Source of the DNA: Bombardia bombarda
Lineage: Eukaryota > Ascomycota > Sordariomycetes > Sordariales > Lasiosphaeriaceae
Direction of reading: 5' to 3'
Length of the DNA stretch: 64,000 bases
Assembly (NCBI GenBank): GCA_030512295.1
Contig: JAULSR010000002.1
Span: 744,001-808,000, forward strand
The notes under the pieces are model-generated. The model did not search any database and had not been told where the DNA came from. It saw only the letters and a list, made by a program, of their open reading frames with translations. How positions within the stretch are numbered: position 1 is the first letter of the stretch; each line of letters begins with the position of its first letter. This document shows, piece after piece, positions 45,850-57,153 of the stretch. The translations under genes were made by a program, and so were the position numbers.

Positions 45850-47432
45850 CTACACCGCACCCCTCGCCTTTTTTATCTCCTCGGCGAGAGAGACACTGGT
45901 CAGGTAGACGACCTCGGTTCCCGCCGCGCTCGCAGCTTTGTGCTCGCGGTTCCACTCAACCACCTCCTGCGTCATGCCCTCCAGCGTCGTCAGCACACCA
46001 ATGTACCCGAGCCCGCCGGCCTCGACGGGCTTACTGACCACAGCGTCGGAGGCGATGAGATGGGTGCAGATGGAGAACAAGGCCGGCTGTAGATGCTTGG
46101 CGTCGGCCGTCAGCTGGGGCACAAGGCCTCGCAAGAAGGGCACCCTGGCAGGAAGAAGGTTGTACCACTCGATGGGGTACGACAACAGCAGCATTAGAAT
46201 GGGCTGGAGGGGGATGGTGCGGAAGGGCGTGACGGCCAGAGAGGCGATGGCGAAGTACAGATCGCTGTAGGCGATGGGCGGGTTAGGGTCCGTGACAACA
46301 AAGGGTCGTCCGGCTTGTGGCGCGGATGCAGCCTCGGGCCCCATGGCGAGGACGGCCTCGAACTGGAGGTGAGCGATGGCGGCGTTGATGCCGTGGACAA
46401 AGCTTTGCACAATGTGGCATGTCCATCTGGGAAAGAGTGTCAGTATTGCGTTGCTGATCGGGATAAAGGCATAAACTGCACTCACGTCGGGTAAACGCCC
46501 ATGTTCAGGGGCCCGCCAACCGTATTGTCGGTTGGGTTTCCGTACACGCCGTTGCCCGGACGGATGCAGCCGGTGCGGAAACCGGGCGCGTTGGCGACGC
46601 AGACAATGCGCTCAGCGGCGGCCTTGGAAGCGGGATAGTTGGCATAATACTCATGGTGCTCACGCGGGGGCTCGAAGAAGTCAGCCTCGTCCAGCACCTG
46701 CCAGAAGTGTCGTAGCCCAGCGTCAGCCAACTTTGACGATCGCGACCAAAGTTTCCATGGGGCGACCCAGAAGCCGACAGGGCGAATGCTGATACTGGCA
46801 GATGTTGTGGACACGAGCACGTCGGCGCCGGCCCGTCGCGCCGAGTCGACAACGTGCTGAGTGCCGCGCACGTTGACGGCCTCGCAGAAACTGTAGACGA
46901 GGCGGGAGCGGTCCGAAGGCACGATGACGGCTGCCGTGTGGAAGACGGTCAGGGGCAGGTGGGCGACTGATGCAGGCCACGGCTTGGCGAAGGCCCTGTC
47001 GGTAGACTCGGCCGACGAGATGTCGGCCCGCACAAAGTCCACCGCGGCGGCGGCTGGGCTGCTGGTCATGTCGTTGCGATTGGGCGCGCGGAAGTCGACG
47101 ATGCGGATGCTCTCGGGAGGCTGGCCGCGCTCGAGAAGCTGAAGGACCATGTAGCCGCCTACGAGACCCGAACCGCCTGTGATGACGTATCGCCTCTCCA
47201 GCTTCGGGGGAATGCAGTGCGCATAGCTCTTGGTGGTGATGGGCTCTGCCTCGAGCCTCTGGTATGTCTTCTGGAGCAGCTTGCCTGACCACCTCTTTGG
47301 CGATAGCCTTCGTATCGGCTCGGGAGTGCTGCTGAGGATCTGGTTCAAGCGCACCAAGTAGGCCGCGAGCAACAGGCCTATCGCGACTGCCGCCAGCAAA
47401 AGGGGCCGCTCGGTGAGATTTTGCATCGTCAT
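45850..47432 (-). CDS. Membrane-anchored NAD(P)-dependent 3beta-HSD/sterol dehydrogenase-like SDR
   Basis: Exons 47432-46486 and 46426-45850 give 507 residues. A hydrophobic segment at 10-27 should anchor it in a membrane such as the ER. The extended SDR fold follows: TGGSGLVGG at 85-93 binds the dinucleotide, ADIS and TVFHTAAV are typical inner strands, and YPASK at about 266 provides the catalytic Tyr-Lys pair. IRPGNGVYG matches the 3beta-hydroxysteroid dehydrogenase/isomerase branch, which includes the sterol C4-decarboxylating ERG26. The C-terminal 190 residues have further hydrophobic stretches. It is longer than ERG26 (about 350), so this is a paralogous fungal enzyme rather than the sterol-pathway gene. 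Substrate is unknown. The single intron is canonical. Confidence 0.85.
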
Positions 47433-48466
47433 GCTCAGCTGCTTTGCGCAGGATCTGAGCTCGGATCTGCATCGAGACCTGCATCTGGGGACAGCAGCTG
47501 CTCTGTGCGCATCAAAGAGGGGGCGGGCGGGCGCCTTCGATTACTTATTCTGTCTCACATAATCGAAGCGGGCGGCTATTCCCATGCGAGGATACGGCTG
47601 AGGGGCGGCAGGGGTTGTGCAGTTGGATCGGACCGCTACCATTCGACGGCTTGCTGCCACTGCCGAGCTGCCCAAGACAAAGAGGCAAAAATAGAAGACA
47701 ACCCCCGCGTCGCTTGCTTCCGCTCCCAGTACCATGCCCTCGTCGGCGCATGCTTGTCGCTATCTTTTCTTTTTGCGACAACAAATGCATTCTTCGAGGA
47801 TCATAAGATCGTGTTCTTCATTGTGATGTCGCTCACAGGGTGTTGGCAGGATTATCACCATCTCTCTACTGTGTTGCTTGGCTTGGTGTTCTTGGTGTTT
47901 CGGTCGAAGGATTGGAGAACTTTAGTGCCGTGCATCGCTAGACTTGGAGGTGTGGTTGGCGGTTGGGCATCCCTAAAAGTGTGCTACCTAGTAGGTCTAC
48001 ATTCTTATCACCCCGCGTTATTCCCCCTCCCCATTTCCGAACCATGTTCACGGGAGAAATCCATGCATCCGCAATCTAATCTGGGCTGGATTTTGATGTG
48101 CTCACACCCACAGACCATATCGTTCCTGATTTCTTCCGATTCTTCACCGCCGATTATTCTCTCCTTGGAATAGCGAGCCACCCTGTTGGCTCCTGTGGGA
48201 CTTTAAGTCGCACATGCACTACACAGAAAGAGGCAGCTGCAACAGCGCTATCTCATGTCAGCAACGTGCGTTATCTCGACCTTCAGAGGACGTGGCTCAA
48301 CGCGTGGCATGCACCTATCACCACCCGTAGATCATCCTGGAACGGGAACGACATGGCAACCTTAAGTCAACCTCAGAGCCAAGGGCAGATATGTTATAAA
48401 TGATTTGATTGTCAGGATGTACAGTCAAATCTGTCGCTCATCATCTCCCTAATCGTGTCGTCCATC
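47433..48466. other. Divergent promoter region, nothing recognised
   Basis: This is the upstream region shared by the HSD-like gene and the amidase. A 250-codon plus-strand frame at 47421-48173 lacks an ATG at its start and has no recognisable content. Confidence 0.5.
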
Positions 48467-50515
48467 ATGGGCCCTCATTTTGTGGATCTTTTCATCTTGG
48501 CAGCCATATCAACAGTCGCAGCAGAACTCACCTCGTCCGGTCTCTCGGTGACATATAATGATGTCTACTACTACATTTCACCATTCTCCTCGGGCAACGT
48601 GACCATCAGCCCAACCTCGCTCAGGGCTGTTCCCAGTATCCATGGCTTCAAACCAGTGACTGTGGTACAGGGCTCAGTCGCTCGAGCCCAGCTTCCGGCT
48701 CTGCTAGCCAAGTGGAACTCGACCGACGATGTCTTTCAACCGGCGTTTGCTGGTGCCATTTTCCTAACTGGCGGCAACTCCACGTGCATAACCCAAGAGT
48801 CGGGGATGATACCTGGTGCCTCGTCTCTCCTTGTTCCGCTCAGCAATAGCAAAATCCCATCGGGCCCATACTTCCTCGAGATGGCTACCGGATCACTCTA
48901 TCCTGTATACCGTCTTTATGAGGACTTTGCCGGGGCCTTCATGGAAGCGCTGATCCCCACGCCAGACGGCAGATTTCAACCAATGTCGGCCCAGATGCCC
49001 AACTCGGCTTCCTTGACTGTTGGTGTCCCATCAAGGCTGTATTTTACAAAGACAGCCGATAAGCCCCTTGCCGGTGTCCGCGTCGGCGTCAAGGACATTT
49101 ACCGCCTCGCCGGCGTTAAGGGGTCTAACGGAAACAGGGCCTGGTATAATCTGTATCCTCCGAGCGAGGATACCGCCTCTGCTATTCAGAGACTGGTCGA
49201 TGCCGGCGCTCAGATTGTGGGTCTCCAGAAGACGTCGCAGTTTGCCAACGGGGTATGTTGAAAAGAAATAGAACACCAGGCTCTACCAATCGTAGAGTCA
49301 GTGCTGACACCTTTGAAGGAGTACGCAACCGCCGACTGGGTCGACTACCATGAGCCCTTCAACCCTCGTGGAGACGGATATCAAGACAGCGCTGCGTCTT
49401 CAGCTGGCGCTGGATCGTCCATTTCTTCATACGAGTGGATGGACATTGCGATTGGCAGTGATACTGGCGGAAGCATCCGCGGTCCGGCCCAGGTACAGGG
49501 ACTGTTTGGAAACCGCCCGTCCCACGGGCTGATCGAGCTCGATCATGTTATGCCCCTTGCTCCTGCCCTCGACACGCCTGGCTTCATTGTCCGCGATACA
49601 TTACTTTGGGAGGCAGCAAACGCCGCTCTCTATGGGAGCAACTACAAATCGCTTGCATCAACCACACCCAGGTATCCCACCAAGATCTACACTCTGCGCT
49701 TCCCGACCAGCTTTAACTTCAGTGATACGGCGCCTCTCTTTATAGACTTTGCCAACGCCCTCGCCAAGTTTGTTGGTGGATCAGTCTCGGCCTTGAATTT
49801 GAACGACGAGTGGGCAGCTTCGAAGCCTGCCGGCGTTGGAAACGTAACTCTGTCGGATCTCCTCAACACCACGTATGCCACCATCATCGCCAAGGAGCAA
49901 ATCTCACTTGTTCGGGACCCCTTTTACAAGGACTACGCAGGTGTGTTATCCCGTATCCCATCATTCTATCTCCATCCCCATACCCGCAGTCTGTCATTAT
50001 GCTGACCATCGATATACCCAGCCGCCCACGACGGTCGCACACCATTCATTAACCCCACGCCGCTCACCCGCTGGGCATACGGCGACAGCATCACTCCCGC
50101 CCAGCTCGCAACCGAGTACCGCGCCAAGCAGCTCTTCATGGACTGGTTCAATACTGAGATCTTGCCTCCTGTTGACGACGCAGCGCAGTGCTCTGACGGC
50201 CTGCTCCTGTACATCGGCACCGAGGGCGACCAGCTCCCGCGCAACGAGTACTTTGGCCCGCCCGAGGTTCCCTTTGGTTTTGGCAACAACCGCATCAGCG
50301 TCTTTTCCGAGGTGCCCGACTCGGTGTTTCCGCTTGGTCAGGTAGCGGCCAAGAGTGCCATCACAAACCATGTCGAGTATCTGCCCGTGGCGGTCGATGT
50401 TTTGGCGGCCAAGGGGTGTGATGGGTTGTTGGCCAGGCTGGCGGCGGACTTGGTTGAGGCGGGGGTGTTGAAGGTGCCCAAGACGGGGGGAACGATGGAT
50501 GGGGGGAGATCTTGA
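48467..50515 (+). CDS. Secreted amidase-signature family protein
   Basis: Exons 48467-49252, 49319-49940 and 50022-50515 give 633 residues. A signal peptide (MGPHFVDLFILAAISTVAA) is followed by a 190-residue N-terminal extension with several N-glycosylation sites. The amidase core then shows its Ser-cisSer-Lys triad. The lysine is in VGVKDIYRLAG at about 209, the cis-serine in SSAGAGSS at about 290, and the nucleophilic serine in GSDTGGSIRGP at about 313. Amidase-signature enzymes hydrolyse C-N bonds of amides. A secreted form with this long extension is found in filamentous fungi, with no known natural substrate. The start at 48467 gives the clean signal peptide; an upstream GTG in frame is ignored. 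Both introns keep phase and core motifs. Confidence 0.9.
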
Positions 50516-51513
50516 TGAGGAGGGGGATGGTGGGAGGTGGACAATAGGGGTAGGGGAAAATACTACCTTGTCTGAGGCTCTTCTTCTTGAAGGTTTAAGG
50601 GGATATAGTCATACGCGCATATGCTACTGATCATAGGTTTTGATCACAGTTTTGTTTTCATGGGTAACGAAATGTACTGGCCTAATATAATAACCCCTTT
50701 CTTTTTGTTATAGAGGGGAAACAAAGAGATCAAGGTACCCGTGGTTCCCGTTTGGCTCAATGCTCACACAAGTTATGTCCTTCTTTCGGTGATTGGATCC
50801 ATCTTTATGGCGTCACTATTTGTAGAGACATTGAACGACGTCAAGCTGAGGTAACTGGTCGAGTTCAGTCTGAACCAACACCTCATCATCGCTTTTGACA
50901 CAAAACTGCTATGCAAGCGACACAATAACATTATAGCTCCGACATCACAAGGGCAGCCAGCCACCTTTGATAGTATATAAGAGAGAATAATGTGTCGCCA
51001 AGCAAGCTGTAGCACCTGCCGTATGTTTCCTGTTTGAGTACTTCCTCCTCCGTGACAAACCCGATAAAATGACTGACCGACCGGATCATGTTCAAGAGGG
51101 CGCAACATGAATAGGCTGTTGCACTTGCACGCCAAAGGTGGACAAGGATGGAAGGGAAAACCCTCCGGGACGGCCGATGGGGACCTAGGTTGGAAGTCTT
51201 GACTGGAATGGGAATTGCTTCTATTTCCGCTGTTTAATGCCGCCTACACTCCTCCACTTGGCACTCATCCCAGCCGTCGTGAACCGGTTTTTGCCACCGA
51301 CGGGCCGCCACCATGTGGCGACCAGAGTGGTGGAAGTGGAACTTGGATCTCCAAAAACTTGGAAGGGATGTCTCCTTGACACGTTTCGTCTTGCACCAAT
51401 TCTTTACCCGTAACTATTCACAGTAACTACCTCCACGAATACGCTTTGGCATTTTTATATCGAATCTTGCATCCGCCCCTTATTTATAGACTTGACCCAA
51501 TATTTGCACTCCC
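50516..51513. other. Intergenic, nothing recognised
   Basis: About 1 kb, AT-rich at 50570-50720. Only short unsupported frames are present. Confidence 0.5.
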
Positions 51514-52358
51514 ATGGCCTCGTATTTTACGGGCGCAATCCCGGCAGTTGCCAGTGGAGATTTGCATCATCGCCATCATGGACCCACCGAAGGGCAACAC
51601 CATCAAGCCATTAGCCCGCCAAGAGGAGGAGGAGATAGCGACTATCTCGAAACCGCCTCGACGAGAAGCACATCAGAAGTCACTGTCTCCGACATGATCG
51701 CACCGAGCGTTTCAGATCAATACTCTAGATTTGGCATTGAAAGGGGGTTTTGGAAGGTGAATTACCTTTTCATTTCTCCTTCATTCCCAGAAAAAAATAT
51801 GGCCATGATGATGTTGACCATTGATTGCAGATTAATCAGGGCGCAAAAGAGCTCCTCAGATTCTCCAACATCTATCAGCAATCTAGAGCGGAACTGTCGC
51901 CTCGTACCAACGACCCGTCAGACTTCAGCTGCCTGCCAAGGGAAATAGACCTGGTCTCGATGACGCAACTATCATGGGGTATTCTGAATGCAGTTAGCGA
52001 CATCAACACCCACGAGCGAAGGATGGCGGATCGAGCCGCCTCAATGGCATGCCTGCGCGATAGGCCGCACGGCATTGCTTCTACAAGGGAGAAGCGATCA
52101 AAGAGGAAAAGGGTGAGTATTTGATATCGCTTTCATTTGAGATTGTTACTTGTATCTTTGCACCTGGATTAACCGGTTTTGGGTGAATAGGTGAAAGTCT
52201 TTAATAATAACAATGCCTTAAGGTGTAAGACTTGTGGTACTTTAGAAAGCCCAAGATGGCGAGATGGCCCTGAGGGTCCTCTTACGCTTTGCAATGTGTG
52301 TGGTTTGTTATTTGCTAAGAAGACGCAAAGAGAAGGAGAGACGGAATATGTTCAATGA
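51514..52358 (+). CDS. Short GATA-type zinc finger protein
   Basis: Exons 51514-51756, 51831-52112 and 52191-52358 give 230 residues. The C-terminal end carries one GATA finger of the C-x2-C-x18-C-x2-C class: CKTCGTLESPRWRDGPEGPLTLCNVCGLLFAK. This is the spacing of NsdD-like and White Collar-type fungal factors rather than the x17 class of AreA. A basic stretch (REKRSKRKR) just before the second intron could act as a nuclear localisation signal. The N-terminal half is His/Ser/Thr-rich and unstructured. It is much shorter than NsdD. It may be a lineage-specific paralogue, or a 5' exon may be missing. DNA binding to GATA sites is expected from the family. Regulated genes are unknown. Confidence 0.8.
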
Positions 52359-52700
52359 AATGAAAGACTAGCAAAGATATAAGAGGAGGCGATGATTATA
52401 CCTACGGCACACGAATTACACTAATGATAATATCCTCTACGGCAACACATAGTTACATAGATAGGTACCTTGCATGCCGGAAGTCTCGAAACTGTCAGAA
52501 TCTCAACGGACCGCAGTTCTCAACAAAGCACGGCATGGGCTAAAAAATATCAAGACAGCGCTGGAGAGGCAGGCTGACGTTGCTTTTAGACAACAGCAGG
52601 CGATAAATGCTCTCGCGTCGAGGCCACAGTTCGTGCAAATATGCCACCACCTTTTATCCCTGTGCTAATGCTGCGACAACTCAGGTCTCTAACACCGCCA
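52359..52700. other. Region with short unsupported frame
   Basis: A 64-codon plus frame from 52474 (MPEVSKLSESQRT) is helical and charged, but I cannot link it to a family or to a longer gene. It could be the start of the fragment that follows. Confidence 0.3.
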
Positions 52701-52704
52701 GTAG

Positions 52705-53061
52705 AGAATAACGAAGAATCATGCCCTTCACTATGGGGGTCTCAGTGCCTCCTTCGCATTCGGTACAGACACAAGGCCGTTCTCTGGAAAGCAATGTCCA
52801 GTCTACGTTGTAGCCTTTCCAGATGGTACCACATGGTCGATTCGCGTTCCCGTTAGGGGCACGCATAGCTGGATGACAAAGCGGCCATGGTTGATCAGTG
52901 GTATTAGGAGGTCATCGGCCGAGCGGAGTCACGACTTGGAACTGCTTACTGAGAAGCACCTTGGCAGTCATATTGAGTCTTTCTTGCGCAAGATGGAGAC
53001 CAATGGTCAGCACCTTGATAGTGATGCCTTGTTTGAGCTGCAGAGCTTTGTTAGTAGATAG
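52705..53061 (+). pseudogene. Possible phosphotransferase (APH/kinase-like) N-terminal fragment
   Basis: An open plus-strand frame without its own clear start contains CPVYVVAFPDGTTWSIRVPV. This resembles the beta-strand pair at the start of the fungal aminoglycoside-phosphotransferase/kinase-like fold, where a phrase like FPDGTxWxVRIP is common. After it the sequence diverges (LELLTEKHLGSHIESFLRKM) and ends at 53061 without any Brenner (HxD) or DFG-like motif. If the match is real this is a small remnant. The similarity is short and could be chance. Confidence 0.3.
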
Positions 53062-53168
53062 CCAGAGAGGCCTAGTAAAATATATATTAATCTATTAATA
53101 ATAAAGCCAAACTAAAGGAGGCATTTAACGACAATACCTAGCCATAAGTTAGTTAAGCCGCATAAAGA
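53062..53168. other. AT-rich spacer
   Basis: A TA-rich stretch with TATATATTAAT and TTAATAATAAA lies between two relics. No element is recognised. Confidence 0.5.
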
Positions 53169-54466
53169 TGATTACTCAGCCTTGTAATACAGGGCTATAT
53201 AATGCGGGGAAAAGGCCAGAAATCGCTCATGGTCGTGACCTGGGGCGGGCAAACATATCCTTGGTTGGACTCCAGGTGTATTGGATTGCTTGTTGGGGTT
53301 GGCTTACTGACGTCTTGTTTCTGTTATTGGGTTTGGAAGCGAGGGGACCTTGCCATCATCTCCCTTCGAATTCTCCGCAAGCGGTCCATTTGCATGGGAG
53401 CTCTTGTGCTGTTTGGGTTGAACATGTCTCTGCAAACGGTCAGAGCCGCCCACTTGTCGCTTGTTTCTGATTTTGGGCTGAAAGTATTAACGAAATAATA
53501 GGATGGCTACTACCTCCCCATATTCTTCCAGTCAACTCAAGGAGTGTCAGTGGCCATGAGCGGAGTGCGGTACATTGCGATGATAGGTCCCATGGTCTTC
53601 GGCGTGATCATTGTTGGAGGTCTTGTGTCTACCTGGGGCCACTACGTGAGTCTGTTTGCACATAGTCCCTTCCGAGGAGCGATTTCCGGAGCTGACATAT
53701 GTCTGTTCAGGTTCCGTACTTGGTTGGGGGAATTGTGGTTACATCTGTTGCATCAGGTCTTCTTACGACTATCGACACTTCTACCAGTACAGCAAAATGG
53801 GCAGCATACATGGTCAGGCCGTCCTTGAGTGAGTGCTACCCTCGACGCCGATGTGTGATTAATGACAGTACTATTGTGTTTCTAACATCATACAGTCCCG
53901 AAGACGTGCCAATTGTCAATGGGAACTCAATGTTCCTTCTACCACATCGATTCGATGTTATTACTGACTTGCTTTGTGTTAGCAATTGCTGTCTTTACGG
54001 GGCAGCTTGGCGGGTAAGTGGTCAAGTCTGTTTGTTTGTTTCAGATGATCAAATGTAACTGACCATCAACTTTGTCTCCAGCGCTATCGGCATCGCCGTT
54101 GGACAAAATCTCCTTATCAGTGAGCTTAGGGCCGCTGTGCTGCGATCCGGCTTGCCTATATCGCCCAATGATGTGATTAGGGCTGGGGCAACTGGGCTCA
54201 CAGCTATAGCACCCACACCAGAGGTCCTGCAAGCACTTCGCGAAGCATATGCCTCAGCAGTGCGACCAACCCTAATACTGGCACTTGCAGCAGCGTGCTT
54301 TGCCTTACCATCTGGTTGTGCGATGGAGAGAGTCAACATTAAACGGATCGCCGAGGAGAAACAACGGGTGAAGAGACAAGGTATGGAAGAGAGAAAGCTG
54401 GAAGAACCGGAGAAACCTGCAGGATTGGATGCGGGTGTTGATATGAGAGGTTCGATTGATGTATAG
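53169..54466 (+). pseudogene. MFS (DHA14-type) drug transporter, 5'-truncated and rearranged
   Basis: The C-terminal half of a 14-TM drug:H+ antiporter is recognisable across several exons. These include VTWGGQTYPW, GYYLPIFFQSTQGVS after an intron, GVRYIAMIGPMVFG, WGHY then VPYLVGGIVVTSVASGLLTTI, SPEDVPIVNG, QLGG then AVGQNLLISELRAAV, and GAT with the C-terminal charged tail. The N-terminal half (motifs A and C) is absent upstream. Around 53810-53905 a segment expected between KWAAYMV and SPEDVP is missing, and splice phases no longer match. It therefore cannot make a transporter. It is of a different MFS family from the relic at 23-24.8 kb. Introns within the remaining parts are canonical, so truncation was the main event. 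Confidence 0.8.
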
Positions 54467-54706
54467 CCTTTGTCATTAATACCGATATGCCTTGTTAGAA
54501 CCCGAGATCCGTACACCAGCAATTTCAAAGATGTCCTCCACAGCAACGCAAATTGTCTTGATTCTGCGATCATGAGGAGTATCTGTTCTGCCCCTATCCC
54601 TCTGAAATAGTACGTTGGTATATAAAGAAAAGCCATCGCCAAACGAAATAACTCAAGCGCCATGCGCTAAAGAAATCCTTCCCATCTCAACTCGCTGCAA
54701 CGCCAC

Positions 54707-57153
54707 TCATCTCGACCAGAAAGCCACCGCATCGTCAAAGTTCGAACTCACGAGATCCTCCGCTGCCTTGTTGCTGCTTGGGTACAGCTCCTTATACAAG
54801 GTTGTAGCTTCTTGGTGACTCATTGCCGCCTCTTCGTCCCTCTTCGAGGCTGTGAGGAGTAAACTCAACCTGTGCAGCGCCCGGGCTTTTTCGTTTTTGA
54901 ACACGTCGTTTCCGCCAAAGATGCGGAGAGCTTCCCGCAGATGGTGCCTGTGCAACCTAAAGTCAGCAAAAAAGATCACCAGTGTGTCTGAGACATGGAA
55001 CAGGTTCAACGAACTCGGCGTCTGCAAGCTTCCCGTCTCTCAAAAGATGGTCGGCAACCCTGACATGGATATCTCCAGTCCGGTGGTGGTTTTTGCCAAT
55101 GGTCCGCTCATGGTGGCGGAGCGCCCTTTTGTGGTACTTGAAACTCTCCACCAGGTCTCCTTGGGACTCCTTGACATTGCCCAGGGCATGAAGAAAACTG
55201 CCGGTACTGGTTTCCAAGAGTTAGCGTTCGACGCCTATCTGTGTATCGGAGTTAGTGACGGGGAGGTGTCACTTACAAGAAGGATTCAGAATCGTCAACG
55301 CCGTAGACATCCTCTCGCTGTCGCAGTCCAATGAGGAGGGCCTCTTCTGCAGCCTCGTTTCGACCCGTCAACCAATACACGAGTCCCAGATTTTTATAGG
55401 CCACAGAGTCGGTTGGGATGAAGCCCTCGAGTCGGCTGAATGACTTGATGCAGTTATTAAAGCACTCTTCGCCTTTCTCCCACATATGATTCATCATGTA
55501 GGCGTTCCCAAGCTCATTCCAAGACACCGCTAGTCTCCTATCTTGACCGATACTGATAATCTTATCTCCGCTCTTCTCGATCATCATGTCGTTGCAAATC
55601 TTGAAATGTTTCATGGTTGACTGTGGGTCGTTAGTCTCCGTCCCAACGGAGCCCATGTTGTGGTGTAGCTCGAGGAGAACATCATCTAGTCGAGTCCTGA
55701 GTCTCTCCGCGACCGCCGTCGTCGAATCTTCCAGGAAAGGTCGAATGGATTCACATATCTTGAAAGCGGAGTCGAAGAAGGGTACTGCATCGCTCGAGTG
55801 TCCCCTCTCGTGGTAGTACCTATCACGGCCAGTCAGCGTCACTCTTGTCAGTCTCAGCCATGTCGCGGATTGTGAACTCACCATCCTGCATCCGACAAGA
55901 GCCTGCTGAAAGAAAGGTCGGATCCAAATGTCTCTTCTTTCTTTTCGATGAGCGTACCAAAGCGTCGAAGGCAGACAACTTGAGGGAAAAGCTTTTCACA
56001 GACATCCCAGCGACGTGTCGAATGGCGCCAGCCAATACCCTGAAACGGCCATACAGCTAAAACCAAGTGTACTGCTGCATAAAATGCTCGTTCGAACTCG
56101 TGGGGACTCATCTTTGCCCGGGTTGTGTCTTGGATGAGGCGGTGTACGACTAGACGCTTCTCCAGACTGTCCATGCTGATCAATGACGACTGCAACAGCT
56201 CGGTCCTAGCTATCTGGTAGGCGGTTGAGTTTCGGGGATAGTGGTCGACCAGAGGCATTACTTCAGGAGGATTCATGAGTGTACTCTCCAAGATGCCATC
56301 AGGGTCAAGCATGGACATGACATTGAGCAATGGCTTGCCATGTTTCAAGCTCTCAATAGCCCAGACCGACCAGATCGTCTTGCGATAGGCAGATTGCTGG
56401 CTGTGCTCGTTAAAACGGAGTTGGAAGAGCTCCTCTAGGCCGCGTTCATCATAGTTCTGGACAAACTCATCGTAGGAAAGGTCGTCCCGAATGATGATAC
56501 TGGCCATCTGCGTGATTGCCAAAGGGAGACCGCCGAGCCTGTCATAGACTCCCGAAGTGTTGCCTTGCTTTCCTGTCAGCTTTTGGAGGAACGAGGAGGA
56601 CTGCTCGCGACTGAACGACTTGAGTTCAACCCCATCACTCATAATAAATGGCGACTGCGTGGCAAGCGAGTCACGGCTCGTGAACAAGACACAACCGGGC
56701 CCGTCCAGTGGCCAAAACCCCTCCAAGACGTCGGGGTCGTCGACATTGTCAAAGACCAGGAGCCAGCTCCTCCGCCTTTGCATGTCGTCACATGAGGAAT
56801 TGGCAGACAGGACAGGATCTTGCAGCCAGCCTTTGACCAGATCGCGGGTGATGGCGTGATCGCGAGCTTTAATCGAGATCTCGTCTACCAGATCTAGAGA
56901 AATGGCCAAGCGACCGAACTCGTCTCGCAATTTGAGAACCGAATCAGCATGGACCCAGAAGACAGCGTCGAACCTGCTGAGTTTTGCCCATGCCGCCCGG
57001 CCCACTGATGACAAACGTTCGTGCATCAGCAAAACGGTAACGCCGACCGTGTTGCGACTGTTCAGAGAAAAAGGCTTAGTCTATAGAGGCGAGAATGTCC
57101 CGGCGACCGAAGAAGTTGGGATTGCGCGCCACGGGCACCAGGAAGGTATCCAT
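54707..57153 (-). pseudogene. NB-ARC/TPR NLR (STAND) protein, disrupted on both sides of Walker A
   Basis: This is a fungal NOD-like receptor. From the start MDTFLVPVARNPNFFGRRDIL it should run into the NB-ARC domain: Walker A GPGGMGKT, WVHADSVLKL, Walker B WLLVFDNVDD, TSRDSLA, and GGLPLAITQMAS. Exons after 55881 carry tetratricopeptide repeats (YYHERGHSSDA, AVSWNELGNAYM, AYKNLGLVYW, SFLHALGNVKESQGDL). A TAA at 57076-57078 cuts the frame right after ASID. Just after Walker A (near 56975-56985) about ten residues are missing and the frame shifts by one. Downstream introns 55820-55881, 55207-55276 and 54957-55014 are normal. The rest of the coding potential is intact, so loss is recent or strain-specific. 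Such proteins act in non-self recognition and programmed death. Confidence 0.82.

Noticed and set aside
47421..48173. 250-codon plus-strand open frame in the HSD/amidase upstream region
   Set aside because: No ATG at its start, no recognisable domain, and it overlaps the 5' end of the HSD-like gene; likely chance in GC-rich promoter DNA.
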